A stretch of DNA of 64,000 nt from the NCBI RefSeq assembly GCF_019219065.1, contig NZ_JAHUWK010000002.1, positions 620,001-684,000 on the forward strand, given 5' to 3'. Source of the DNA: Duganella sp. sic0402. Its GTDB lineage: Bacteria > Pseudomonadota > Gammaproteobacteria > Burkholderiales > Burkholderiaceae_D. The position numbers were made by a program, and so were the translations under genes. Numbering within the stretch: the stretch's first letter is position 1; each line of letters begins with the position of its first letter. The notes under the pieces were generated by a model. It worked only from the letters and a program-made list of their open reading frames with translations. It did no database searches and had not been told where the DNA came from. Positions 9,043 through 17,024 of this stretch are shown here, piece after piece.

Positions 9043-9881
9043 GTGGTGCAATGAGTGATGCAATAAGCGGCGCGATAGAAGCCGAGCGCGCGGACAGCGG
9101 CTGGGCGCTGCATGCTGACGCGCTGTCCTTCGCCTATGCCGGCGGCGCACCCACCTTTGAACACATCACGCTGGGCGTGCGTCCGCGCGAAATCGTCGCA
9201 CTGCTGGGCGGCAGCGGCTGCGGCAAGTCGACACTCCTGCGCGTACTGGCCGGGCTGCAAGCGCCCAGCGCCGGCACGGTGCAGTTCCTCGGCGCGCCGC
9301 TGACCGAGCCGAATCCGCGCAGCGCGCTGGTGTTTCAGCAAGCCAGCCTGCTGCCCTGGCTGAACGTGACGGCCAACGTCGGCTTCGGCCTGGACTTCGC
9401 GCGCCAGCCAAAGATTGCGCGAGCCGAACACCAGCAACGCGTGCAGGACGCCATCGCCGCCGTCGGCCTGGCCGGCAGCGAAAAGCGCTATCCGGCCGCA
9501 CTATCCGGCGGCATGGCGCAACGCGTCGCGCTGGCCCGCGCACTGGCGCGCCAGCCGGAACTGCTGTTCGCAGACGAACCTTTCTCGGCGCTGGACGCCA
9601 TCACCCGCGCGGAAATGCAAACCCTGCTGGTCGACGTGGTGCACCGCTGGCATACCGCCGCGCTGCTGGTCACGCACGACATCGACGAGGCCATCCTGGT
9701 GGCCGACCGCATCGTGCTGATGGGCGGCCGTCCCGGTGCCATCGTGCGCGAATGGCAGGTCGACCTGGCGCGCCCGCGCCTGGCCGACAGCGACGCCGCC
9801 AGCAAGCTCCGTTTCGACATCCTGGCCGCCCTGCAGGGCGTGCGCAGCACAGCCTCCACCACGACAGAGAGTACATTATGA
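9039..9881 (+). CDS. ABC transporter ATPase, nitrate/sulfonate/taurine type
   Basis: A 280-residue ABC ATPase with Walker A LLGGSGCGKST, Q-loop VFQQASLLPWLNV, signature LSGGMAQR, Walker B LLFADEPFSALD and the switch histidine in VTHDIDEA. The LLPWLNV segment and overall length are typical of SsuB/TauB/NrtD proteins. The start overlaps the previous stop (ATGA); another in-frame ATG lies at 9051. The stop overlaps the binding-protein start (ATGA). It energises the permease encoded at 11107. Confidence 0.93.
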   Translation: MSGAMSDAISGAIEAERADSGWALHADALSFAYAGGAPTFEHITLGVRPREIVALLGGSGCGKSTLLRVLAGLQAPSAGTVQFLGAPLTEPNPRSALVFQQASLLPWLNVTANVGFGLDFARQPKIARAEHQQRVQDAIAAVGLAGSEKRYPAALSGGMAQRVALARALARQPELLFADEPFSALDAITRAEMQTLLVDVVHRWHTAALLVTHDIDEAILVADRIVLMGGRPGAIVREWQVDLARPRLADSDAASKLRFDILAALQGVRSTASTTTESTL

Positions 9882-11107
9882 CCAAGCCACCTCACATCTG
9901 CCTTGCCTCCGATTGCGATTGCGGCATGACCCGCCGCGACTTCCTGCGCGTGTCCGCGCTGGGCACCGCCAGCGTGGCGGCGCCGCTGCTGTTCGCCGGC
10001 GACGCCACGGCGCAGCAAGGCCCGAAAGGCGATGACCAGCCGGTGAAGATCGGTTATCTGCCGATCACCGACGCCACGCCGCTGCTGGTGGCGCATGGCC
10101 GCAAGCTGTTCGAGGCGGAAGGCCTGCACACCGAAACGCCGCGCCTGTTCCGCAGCTGGGCGCAGATCATCGAAGCGTTCGTGTCGGGCCAGGTCAACGT
10201 GATCCACCTGCTATCGCCGGCCACCATGTCGGTGCGCTACGGCGCCAAGTTCCCGGCCAAGGTGGTGGCGTGGAACCACGTCAACGGCTCGGCGCTGACG
10301 GTCGCCAAGGACATCAACTCGGTGGCCGACCTGGGTGGCAAAACGGTGGCGATACCGTTCTGGTACTCGATCCACAACGTGCTGCTGCAACAGATCCTGA
10401 CCAAAAACGGCCTGACGGTGGTCAGCAAAGGCCGCGAAGGCAATATCGGCGCCAGGGAAGTCAACCTGGTGGTGCTGGCGCCGGCCGAGATGGTGTCGGC
10501 CTTGGCCAGCAAATCGATCGCCGGCTTCATCGTCGCCGAGCCGTTCAACGCGCTGGCCGAAACCACTGGTGTCGGCAAGGTGCTGCGCTTCTCCGGCGAC
10601 GTATGGAAGAACCACGCCTGCTGCGTCACCTTCCTGTCGGAGCGCGACATCACAACCCGTCCGGAGTGGGCGCAGCGCGTCACCAACGCCATCGTCAAGG
10701 CGCAGCTGTGGACGCGCTCCAACCAGCTCGACACCGCGCGCCTGCTATCGAATGGCGACAGCCACAAATACACGCCGCACACGCTGCAAGTGCTGTCGAA
10801 AGTGCTGACCGTGACCGACTATGCCGACTATGAAAAGAGCGGCATCATCGCGCACAAGGACTGGAACCAGCGCCGTATCGACTTCCAGCCCTACCCGTTC
10901 GCCTCGTACACCGAGCAGATGGTGCGCTCCCTGCAAAAGGTACGCGTGGAAGGCGACACCAGCTTCCTGCAAAAACTCGACCCGGCTTTCGTCGCCAAGG
11001 ATCTGGTGGACGACCGTTTCGTGCGCAAGGCCTTGGCCGCAGTCGGCGGCCCGCAGGCGTTCGGTCTGCCAGCCAATCTGCTGCGCACTGAAACGCTGGC
11101 GATCTGA
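9878..11107 (+). CDS. ABC transporter substrate-binding protein (NrtA/SsuA/TauA type) with a Tat signal
   Basis: A 409-residue periplasmic binding protein. The twin-arginine motif TRRDFLRVSALG is at residues 18-29, after an unusual cysteine-rich leader with Cys8, Cys13 and Cys15. The mature part begins VKIGYLPITDATPLLVAHGRKLFEAEGL, the hallmark of NMT1/THI5-like and nitrate/sulfonate/bicarbonate binders. The true start at 9878 overlaps the ATPase stop; a longer frame upstream is only a shadow. Tat export suggests a folded or cofactor-loaded protein. Ligand unknown; NrtA-type (nitrate or bicarbonate) or sulfonate-like ligands are the alternatives. Confidence 0.88.
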   Translation: MTKPPHICLASDCDCGMTRRDFLRVSALGTASVAAPLLFAGDATAQQGPKGDDQPVKIGYLPITDATPLLVAHGRKLFEAEGLHTETPRLFRSWAQIIEAFVSGQVNVIHLLSPATMSVRYGAKFPAKVVAWNHVNGSALTVAKDINSVADLGGKTVAIPFWYSIHNVLLQQILTKNGLTVVSKGREGNIGAREVNLVVLAPAEMVSALASKSIAGFIVAEPFNALAETTGVGKVLRFSGDVWKNHACCVTFLSERDITTRPEWAQRVTNAIVKAQLWTRSNQLDTARLLSNGDSHKYTPHTLQVLSKVLTVTDYADYEKSGIIAHKDWNQRRIDFQPYPFASYTEQMVRSLQKVRVEGDTSFLQKLDPAFVAKDLVDDRFVRKALAAVGGPQAFGLPANLLRTETLAI

Positions 11108-11859
11108 TGGTCTTGCGTCGATTTGGCCTGCCGCTGCTGGGTTTCGCGGCGGCGCTGCTGCTGTGGCAGGCGGGCGTGACCTCGCTGGAAAAGGATACGC
11201 CGATCGCGGCGGCCTTCGCGCCAGTGGAAGCCGGCCGCGCGCTGCTGCAAATGCTGCAAGGGCCGGACATCTGGCGCGATATCGGACTGAGTCTGCGCCG
11301 TGTCGGCTACGGCTTGCTGGCGGCAGCGCTGATCGGCATTCCGCTGGGGGTGCTGGTGGGGTCTTCCAAGCGCTTTGCGGCGGCCACCATGCCGCTGTTC
11401 CAGCTGCTGCGCATGGTATCGCCGCTGTCGTGGATGCCGCTGGCAGTGATGACGCTGGGCGTCGGCGACGCGCCGGTGTACTTCCTGCTGGCGTTTGCGG
11501 CGGTGTGGCCGATTTTGCTGAATACCGCCACCGGCGTGGCGCGGCTCGATCAGAACTGGCTGCTGCTGGCGCGCAGTTTGTCGGCCACGCACACGGAGAC
11601 GGTGCTGCGGGTGGTGCTGCCGGGGATTACTGCCGATATCCTGACCGGGGTGCGGCTAGCGATCGGGATTATCTGGATTGTGCTGGTGCCGGCGGAGATG
11701 CTGGGCGTGTCGGCCGGCCTGGGCTATTTCATCCTCGATGCGCGCGACCGGCTGGCGTATAACGAGCTGATGGCGGCGATTGTGTTGATCGGCATCCTCG
11801 GGTTCGTGCTGGACTGGCTGGCCCGCGCCGCGCATGCAAGGTGGCTCCACACGCGCTGA
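11107..11859 (+). CDS. ABC transporter permease (SsuC/TauC/NrtB type)
   Basis: A 250-residue integral membrane protein with about six helices. It contains the binding-protein-dependent permease motif near IGIIWIVLVPAEMLGVSAGLGYFILDARD, with the EAA-like loop conserved in sulfonate and nitrate permeases. It overlaps the binding-protein gene by one base (TGATG) and closes the five-gene operon that starts at 7419. Confidence 0.92.
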   Translation: MVLRRFGLPLLGFAAALLLWQAGVTSLEKDTPIAAAFAPVEAGRALLQMLQGPDIWRDIGLSLRRVGYGLLAAALIGIPLGVLVGSSKRFAAATMPLFQLLRMVSPLSWMPLAVMTLGVGDAPVYFLLAFAAVWPILLNTATGVARLDQNWLLLARSLSATHTETVLRVVLPGITADILTGVRLAIGIIWIVLVPAEMLGVSAGLGYFILDARDRLAYNELMAAIVLIGILGFVLDWLARAAHARWLHTR

Positions 11860-11918
11860 TTAGCCCTCCGCTATCGCTTAGGGGTGGCTCTATCGCTCAG
11901 GGGTTTATAATGCGCGGT

Positions 11919-13040
11919 ATGAAAAAATTACCGCTCCTCGGCGACATCACGCCGGCGCAGTTCCTGCGCGACTACTGGCACAAAAAGCCACTCCTGATCC
12001 GCAACGCCATCCCCGGCTTCAAGCCCTTCCTCAGCCTTGACGAACTGGCCAAGCTGGCCTCTACCAACCACACCGAATCACGCCTGGTGACTGGCTTCGA
12101 CGGCGAATGGCTGCTGCAACACGGCCCGCTCGATTCCCTGCCGCCGCGCGACAAGAAAGAATGGACCATGCTGGTCCAGGGCGTCAACCTGTTCGACGCC
12201 AAGGCCGACGCGCTGCTGCGCCAGTTCCGCTTCCTGCCGGACGCGCGCCTGGACGACCTGATGATCAGCTTCGCCACCGATGGCGGCGGCGTCGGTCCGC
12301 ACTTCGACTCCTACGACGTATTCCTGCTGCAAGCCCAGGGCCAGCGCCGCTGGCGCATCGGCAAGCAGAAGGACCTGACGCTGATCGAAGGCCTGCCGGT
12401 CAAAATCCTGGCCAACTTCGAGCCGCAGGAAGAATACGTGCTCAATCCGGGCGACATGCTGTACCTGCCGCCGCAATACGCGCACGACGGCATCGCCATC
12501 GGCGACTGCCAGACCTATTCGATCGGCTTCCGCCTGCCTTCCTACCAGGAGCTGGGCGAAGGCTTCCTGCAGTTCATGGCCGATTCCATCGATCTGCCGG
12601 GCCGCTATGAAGATCCGGACCTGAAAGCCACCGACAAGCCGGCCGAGATCCCGCGCCAGATGCTGACCGACCTGGCCGAAGAACTCAACAAGGTGCGCTT
12701 CACCGAGGAAGACATCACCATCTTCCTGGGCGAATACCTGTCCGAGCCGAAGCACAATGTATTCTTCACCGGCCCGGCCAAGCCGCTCACCGTCGGCAAG
12801 TTCGGCGACGCCGTCATGAAGAAAGGCCTGGTCCTGTCGCGCAAGACGCAGATGCTGTATCGCGGCAAGAACGTGTTCATCAACGGTGAATCATTCGGCG
12901 TCGGCAAGGCCGACAAGGCGACGCTGGAAGCGCTGGCCAACAACCGCCGCCTGGAGCCGGAGGAATTCGCCGCCGCGTCGGACGACGTGCTGGAAGCGCT
13001 GTACACCTGGTATCAGGACGGCTGGGCCGAGTTGGGCTAA
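11919..13040 (+). CDS. roxA: Ribosomal protein L16 arginine hydroxylase RoxA (JmjC, YcfD)
   Basis: A 2-oxoglutarate/Fe(II) oxygenase that hydroxylates an arginine of ribosomal protein L16. The JmjC core has the iron-binding HxD in GGVGPHFDSYDVFLLQ and the distal histidine in YLPPQYAHDGIAIG. The predicted 373 residues equal the E. coli RoxA length. MKKLPLLGDITPAQFLRDYWHKKPLL is the typical N-terminus, so the ATG at 11919 is preferred to the one at 11910 or the ORF extension to 11841. It is in the same direction as the DUF7931-like gene 18 bases downstream. Confidence 0.94.
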   Translation: MKKLPLLGDITPAQFLRDYWHKKPLLIRNAIPGFKPFLSLDELAKLASTNHTESRLVTGFDGEWLLQHGPLDSLPPRDKKEWTMLVQGVNLFDAKADALLRQFRFLPDARLDDLMISFATDGGGVGPHFDSYDVFLLQAQGQRRWRIGKQKDLTLIEGLPVKILANFEPQEEYVLNPGDMLYLPPQYAHDGIAIGDCQTYSIGFRLPSYQELGEGFLQFMADSIDLPGRYEDPDLKATDKPAEIPRQMLTDLAEELNKVRFTEEDITIFLGEYLSEPKHNVFFTGPAKPLTVGKFGDAVMKKGLVLSRKTQMLYRGKNVFINGESFGVGKADKATLEALANNRRLEPEEFAAASDDVLEALYTWYQDGWAELG

Positions 13041-13058
13041 TCAAACGCGGGAGGCAAG

Positions 13059-13535
13059 ATGGACAGGCAGCTTATTCCCTTCACCACGCGGGCGGAATTC
13101 CAGCAGCACCTGGCCACCTGCCTTTCCCGCGCCCAACACACGCTGCTGATGTTCGATCCGGACTTCAGCATCTGGCAGCTGGGCGGCAGCACCAGCGACG
13201 CGCAGCTGCGGCGTTTTTTCCAGGCCGGCGGCCATCTGCAACTGGTCGCCCATGAAGGCAAAACCCTGGCGCGAGATGCGCCGCGTTTTCCGAAGTTACT
13301 CAAAGATTATGGCCAGCAGATTGAGCTGCGCCGTAGCCATCCGCAATTAAGGCAATTAAGCGATTCATTCTGCATTGCCGATCAGCGCGATATCGTGCGG
13401 CGTTTTCATGCCAATCATTTCCGTGGAGAAGCCGTTTTTAACGGGCCTCAAGACCTCCAAACCAGCCTGGAACGTTTTCTTACAATTTGGTTAGAATCAA
13501 GCGCCGGTTTGGTAGCAAACTCAACTGGATTATGA
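13059..13535 (+). CDS. DUF7931-like protein, possibly a truncated phospholipase D fold
   Basis: A 158-residue cytoplasmic protein preceded by a good Shine-Dalgarno (GGGAGG, 7 bases before the ATG). Segments such as TLLMFDPDFSIWQLG, LRRFFQAGGHLQLVAHE and SDSFCIADQRDIVRRFHANHFRG recall the phosphatidyltransferase/PLD-like half domains grouped as DUF7931, without an HKD motif. It may be co-transcribed with roxA. Function unknown. Confidence 0.75.
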   Translation: MDRQLIPFTTRAEFQQHLATCLSRAQHTLLMFDPDFSIWQLGGSTSDAQLRRFFQAGGHLQLVAHEGKTLARDAPRFPKLLKDYGQQIELRRSHPQLRQLSDSFCIADQRDIVRRFHANHFRGEAVFNGPQDLQTSLERFLTIWLESSAGLVANSTGL

Positions 13536-13820
13536 GCCGGTTAGGAGTAGAATACTGTCAACACGGTTAGTTAGCCGGACTTAGCCTCAAGTGAGGTCCG
13601 AAACGAAATGTTGCGATATCGCAAAATAGTTATGTGTTAGGCTTGTTGAACTATTGCGATGCACTAAAAATCGCTATAATATTCGGCTAGGAAGTTTCCG
13701 TTGTCTGGCAGGCACCTTTCAAGGTACGAAAGCCTTCGAAGACGACCTAATTGAGCGATAATTACCGGTAATTATTAATCGCAACACGTGTTTAATTTTT
13801 GAATTAACTAAGGAAAATCC
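13536..13820. promoter_or_regulatory. Palindrome-rich leader and promoter of the Ala/Pro lipoprotein
   Basis: This 285-base gap contains no gene. A 14-base perfect palindrome (TTGCGATATCGCAA) lies at 13611-13624; the half-site TTGCGAT recurs at 13654-13660 and, inverted, ATCGCAA at 13778-13784. A TATAAT box is at 13675-13680 with TTGCGA 15 bases upstream as a possible -35. An 18-base perfect palindrome (ATAATTACCGGTAATTAT) is at 13758-13775, in the would-be 5' untranslated region. Nested short stems (ACCTT/AAGGT within AGGC/GCCT) lie at about 13708-13735. A TAAGGAAA ribosome site precedes the ATG at 13821. Confidence 0.55.
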
Positions 13821-14060
13821 ATGAAAAAATCCCTGCTGATCGCCTCCCTGCTGGCTGTTGCTCTGGCTGCTTGCTCGAAAAAAGAAGAAGCTCCTGCTGC
13901 TCCAGCTCCAGTAGCTGCTCCAGAAGCTGCTGCTCCAGCACCAGCTCCAGCTGCTGACGCTGCTGCTCCAGCTGCTCCAGCCGCTGACGCTGCTGCTGCT
14001 GCTCCAGCCGCTTCGGACGCTGCTGCTCCAGCCGCTTCGGCTCCAGCTGCTTCGAAGTAA
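13821..14060 (+). CDS. Small Ala/Pro-rich lipoprotein
   Basis: A 79-residue protein: a lipoprotein signal (KKSLLIASLLAVALAAC, lipobox LAAC) with SKKEE after the cysteine, then a low-complexity tail built of Ala-Pro-Ala and Ala-Asp-Ala repeats from near-identical GCT and CCA codons. It looks like a flexible, proline/alanine-rich outer-membrane spacer. The strong codon and residue bias suggests high expression or repeat expansion. A terminator follows directly. No catalytic domain is present; the role is unknown. Confidence 0.85.
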   Translation: MKKSLLIASLLAVALAACSKKEEAPAAPAPVAAPEAAAPAPAPAADAAAPAAPAADAAAAAPAASDAAAPAASAPAASK

Positions 14061-14075
14061 TATCAGCTTGAGAGA

Positions 14076-14102
14076 AAAACCGGCCTTTGGCCGGTTTTTT
14101 TT
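14076..14102 (+). terminator. Rho-independent terminator after the Ala/Pro lipoprotein
   Basis: Perfect stem AAAACCGGCC / GGCCGGTTTT around a TTT loop, followed by a run of T. It starts 16 bases after the stop codon. Confidence 0.9.
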
Positions 14103-14140
14103 CGTCTGTACCTTTTGCCTGCCTTATTCGCGGGCATAAA

Positions 14141-14190
14141 AAAACCGCCCGCAATGAGCGCGATTGAGCGCATTCAGTGCGGGCGGTTTT
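14141..14190 (-). terminator. Terminator of the bamC transcript
   Basis: Arms AAAACCGCCCGCA and TGCGGGCGGTTTT flank a loop of about 24 bases. Read on the minus strand the stem ends in a run of T, as expected for the end of bamC, which stops at 14216. It may also stop readthrough from the plus strand. Confidence 0.8.
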
Positions 14191-14215
14191 CTCGCCGCAA
14201 TCAGCGGCGTATCTT

Positions 14216-15415
14216 TTATTTCAATTGTTCGTGCAGCAAGGTGAGAATCTTCTCGCCTACCGGGCTGGTTTCAGCCGCGCCGGCATTGCTCAATACTTTC
14301 ACGATGCTGGCATTGCCTTCGGCTGCTTTCACCGAAATGCGATAGCGCTGCGCTTCTTTATCCGCCTCATCCGACGAACCCCAGCTAAACAGCTTGCTGA
14401 AGAAGCCTTTCGATTCGGCCGTATCGTTGATATAACGGACAAAGTAAATACCCTGGGTACGGTCGCGGTCTTCGACGGTAAAGCCGGCACGGTCCAGCGC
14501 CAGGCCTACGCGGCGCCAGGCGCGGTCGAAGCCCTCGTCCACTTGTACCGCACGGTCGGCGCCTGCGCCCACCAGCGATGCGTGCTGCGGCTGGACAATC
14601 GCGCCTTCCACGGCATCCTTGGCTTGCGCCAGCTGCTCGCCGCCATTGCCCAGCTTGTTCAGCAGGCGCGCCTGGAATTCGGCTTCCAGGCCCGGGTCGT
14701 TCGGACGCGCCATCCACTTGGTGCTTTCCTTGTCGGCGCCCACAGCGACTTCCTGCACGCCGCGGTGGCTGATGTAGATCTCGCTGGCGCCGTCGGCGCG
14801 GCGCTCGATGCGGGTGCGGAACTTGTCGCGCTCGCCGCTTGAATACACCGAGTCAAACACTTTGCCGATGGTGTTGCGGATGAAGTCCTGCGGAATCTTG
14901 GCGCGGTTCTCGTTCCACTCGGTTTCCATGATGCCGGCAGCAGGCAGTTCCTGCGACAGCGTGAAACCCGAATCTTCCCAGAACTGCTTCAGCTGCGGCC
15001 ACAATTGCTCCGGCGTCTGGTTGATCACCAGCCAGCGCTGGTTGCCGTCACGCTCCACCTTGATATCGCTCAGCGTGGTGCGCGCCACGGTGCCGGTGGC
15101 CGGCTGGCCCGGCACCACCACGGCGCCCTGGTTCAGCGCGCCCGACTGGGCCGCTTTGGACGCGTTGTAGCCGGAAGCGGTGGCCACGCCGTTGTTCGAA
15201 TCCGGCAGCGAATAGCGGTTATCTTTTTGCAATTGGGTCAGATCCGGCGGCACGTCGAGCGTGCTGGCCTTCTTGGCCGAGCGGTAGTCCACCTTGTCGT
15301 TGCCAACTACCGAACTGATCATGCCGCAACCAGTCAGGCTGGTTACCGTTGCCACCATGGCACCGACCACCAGGGCGCGCTGCGAGGAAATAAAAGCTGT
15401 CTTGCGAATAGTCAT
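14216..15415 (-). CDS. bamC: Outer membrane protein assembly factor BamC
   Basis: A lipoprotein of the BAM complex. The signal ends with the lipobox VTSLTGC. The N-terminal unstructured segment has KVDYRSAKKASTLDVPPDLTQL, the conserved BamD-binding region. Two helix-grip domains follow, with the first around IKVERDGNQRWLVINQTPEQLWPQLKQFWEDSGF and the second around LDRAGFTVEDRDRTQGIYFVRY. It is 399 residues, about 55 longer than in E. coli. It follows dapA by 81 bases on the same strand, as in many proteobacteria. Confidence 0.95.
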   Translation of the reverse strand: MTIRKTAFISSQRALVVGAMVATVTSLTGCGMISSVVGNDKVDYRSAKKASTLDVPPDLTQLQKDNRYSLPDSNNGVATASGYNASKAAQSGALNQGAVVVPGQPATGTVARTTLSDIKVERDGNQRWLVINQTPEQLWPQLKQFWEDSGFTLSQELPAAGIMETEWNENRAKIPQDFIRNTIGKVFDSVYSSGERDKFRTRIERRADGASEIYISHRGVQEVAVGADKESTKWMARPNDPGLEAEFQARLLNKLGNGGEQLAQAKDAVEGAIVQPQHASLVGAGADRAVQVDEGFDRAWRRVGLALDRAGFTVEDRDRTQGIYFVRYINDTAESKGFFSKLFSWGSSDEADKEAQRYRISVKAAEGNASIVKVLSNAGAAETSPVGEKILTLLHEQLK

Positions 15416-15496
15416 GTCGTTACTGTTTTAAGAAGCTGAAGTGCAGCAAAATATGATCCGACCCAAGTCGGGGCTAGTTGCTCGTTGCTACGGATA

Positions 15497-16372
15497 TTAC
15501 AGTATGCCGGACTCTCGCAGGGCCGAACGTACTGCCTCGTGGTAGCCATCGGCCAGTTGCACCAGTGGCAGGCGGATACCGGCAGGCATCTTACCCATTT
15601 CCGCCAGCGCCCACTTGACCGGCACCGGATTCGGTTCGATGAACAGTTTCTGGTGCAGCGGGAAAACTTTATTATTGAGTTCCAGCGCCTTGGCGACGTC
15701 GCCGGCGATGGCGGCGCGGCACATATCGGCCATCACGCGCGGCGCCACGTTGGCAGTCACCGAGATATTGCCGGCGCCGCCGGCCAGCATCAGCGCCATT
15801 GCGGTCGGATCGTCGCCGGAGTAGACGGCGAACGACTTCGGCGCCAGGCGCAGCAGATCGTAGCCGCGGCCGATATTGCCGGTGGCATCCTTGACACCGA
15901 CGATGTTCGGGATGTCCGCCAGGCGCAGGATGGTTTCGTTGCTCATGTCGGCCACGGTACGGCCTGGCACGTTGTACAGGATCACCGGCAGGTCCACCGC
16001 TTCGGCGATGGCCTTGAAGTGCTGGTACATGCCTTCCTGGGTAGGACGGTTGTAGTAAGGAACCACTTGCAGCGTGGCGTCGGCGCCTGCTTCCTTGGCG
16101 TAGCGGGTCAGCTTGATCGCCTCGGCGGTCGAGTTGGCGCCGGCGCCGGCGATGATCGGGATGCGGCCTTTGGCGTGCGCCACGGTCGCCTTGATCAGGG
16201 CGCAGTGTTCCTCCACGCTGACGGTGGCCGATTCACCGGTGGTGCCGGCGATGACGATGCTGTCCGTACCTTCGGCGATGTGCCAGTCGATCAGCTGATT
16301 CAAACCCTCAAAGTCCAGACTGCCGTCTGCGTGCATCGGGGTGACGATTGCTACGATGCTGCCCTTAATCAT
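15497..16372 (-). CDS. dapA: 4-hydroxy-tetrahydrodipicolinate synthase DapA
   Basis: Condenses pyruvate with aspartate semialdehyde in lysine and diaminopimelate synthesis. The Schiff-base lysine is in [12 protein letters not shown]. The TTGES motif, the tyrosine in [18 protein letters not shown], and 291 residues fit the TIM-barrel family. It leads the dapA-bamC segment and may be transcribed from the upstream methyltransferase-trpS run. Confidence 0.97.
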   Translation of the reverse strand: MIKGSIVAIVTPMHADGSLDFEGLNQLIDWHIAEGTDSIVIAGTTGESATVSVEEHCALIKATVAHAKGRIPIIAGAGANSTAEAIKLTRYAKEAGADATLQVVPYYNRPTQEGMYQHFKAIAEAVDLPVILYNVPGRTVADMSNETILRLADIPNIVGVKDATGNIGRGYDLLRLAPKSFAVYSGDDPTAMALMLAGGAGNISVTANVAPRVMADMCRAAIAGDVAKALELNNKVFPLHQKLFIEPNPVPVKWALAEMGKMPAGIRLPLVQLADGYHEAVRSALRESGIL

Positions 16373-16456
16373 AGGAAACCACTGCGTAAAGTATTAAAAC
16401 AACGATTGTAGTCGATAGGCCGCGCGCGTGGTGCATTCCGGCGGACAAATCGGCGC

Positions 16457-17005
16457 TCAAAATGGCGGCAACAGGGCCGCTTCGCGGGGAAATTCAGGCT
16501 TCACGGCGCACAGTCGTTGCACCATGGCAGCTTTTGGGCTGTCGATGACGCCGTCTTCAAAGGCGATCACCCTTAAACCATGTTCGCTGGCCAGCGCCAG
16601 CAGCTCGCCTGGCTGGAGCAGAAAGGCCGGATTCGATGGCTTGCCGAACTGCGCATTGCCATCCGCGAAAGTCTCGTAAATCAGCATGCCATTCGGCGCC
16701 AGGCTGGCCAGCATATCGGCAATTAACGGACGATGCAGGTAGTTTGTCACCACGATGCCGGCAAAACGATGCTGACCAAAAGGCCAGGCCGCGCCCTCCT
16801 CCTCCAGATCGATGGCGCTGGTGGTGATGCCCTGACCGCAGGTGGCCGCCAGTGCGGCCGGATCACGGTCCACCGCCACCACTTCATGGCCCAGCGACGC
16901 CATATGGCGCGAATGGCGGCCGTTGCCGCAAGCGAGGTCCAGCACCGCGCCGCCGGGAACCAGCGGCGCATAACGCTGCACCCAAGGGGAAATTTGATCA
17001 CTCAT
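16457..17005 (-). CDS. Class I SAM-dependent methyltransferase (TehB/UbiE-like)
   Basis: A 182-residue Rossmann methyltransferase. Motif I is VLDLACGNGRHSRHMASLGHEVVAVDRD; the acidic motif II and the post-II segment GIVVTNYLHRPLIADMLASLAPNGMLIYETFADGNAQFGKP fit the family. It lies 19 bases after trpS on the same strand, as is usual in Betaproteobacteria. The substrate is unknown. Confidence 0.9.
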   Translation of the reverse strand: MSDQISPWVQRYAPLVPGGAVLDLACGNGRHSRHMASLGHEVVAVDRDPAALAATCGQGITTSAIDLEEEGAAWPFGQHRFAGIVVTNYLHRPLIADMLASLAPNGMLIYETFADGNAQFGKPSNPAFLLQPGELLALASEHGLRVIAFEDGVIDSPKAAMVQRLCAVKPEFPREAALLPPF

Positions 17006-17024
17006 TCGTTTTACCTGCTTTTAC

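Noticed and set aside
13870..14050. Repetitive GCTGCTCCAGCT units that look like a short-repeat array
   Set aside because: They encode the Ala/Pro tail of a lipoprotein in a good frame; there are no spacers, so not CRISPR.
14076..14190. Two neighbouring stem-loops as one small RNA gene
   Set aside because: Each is better explained as the terminator of a flanking gene, one on each strand.
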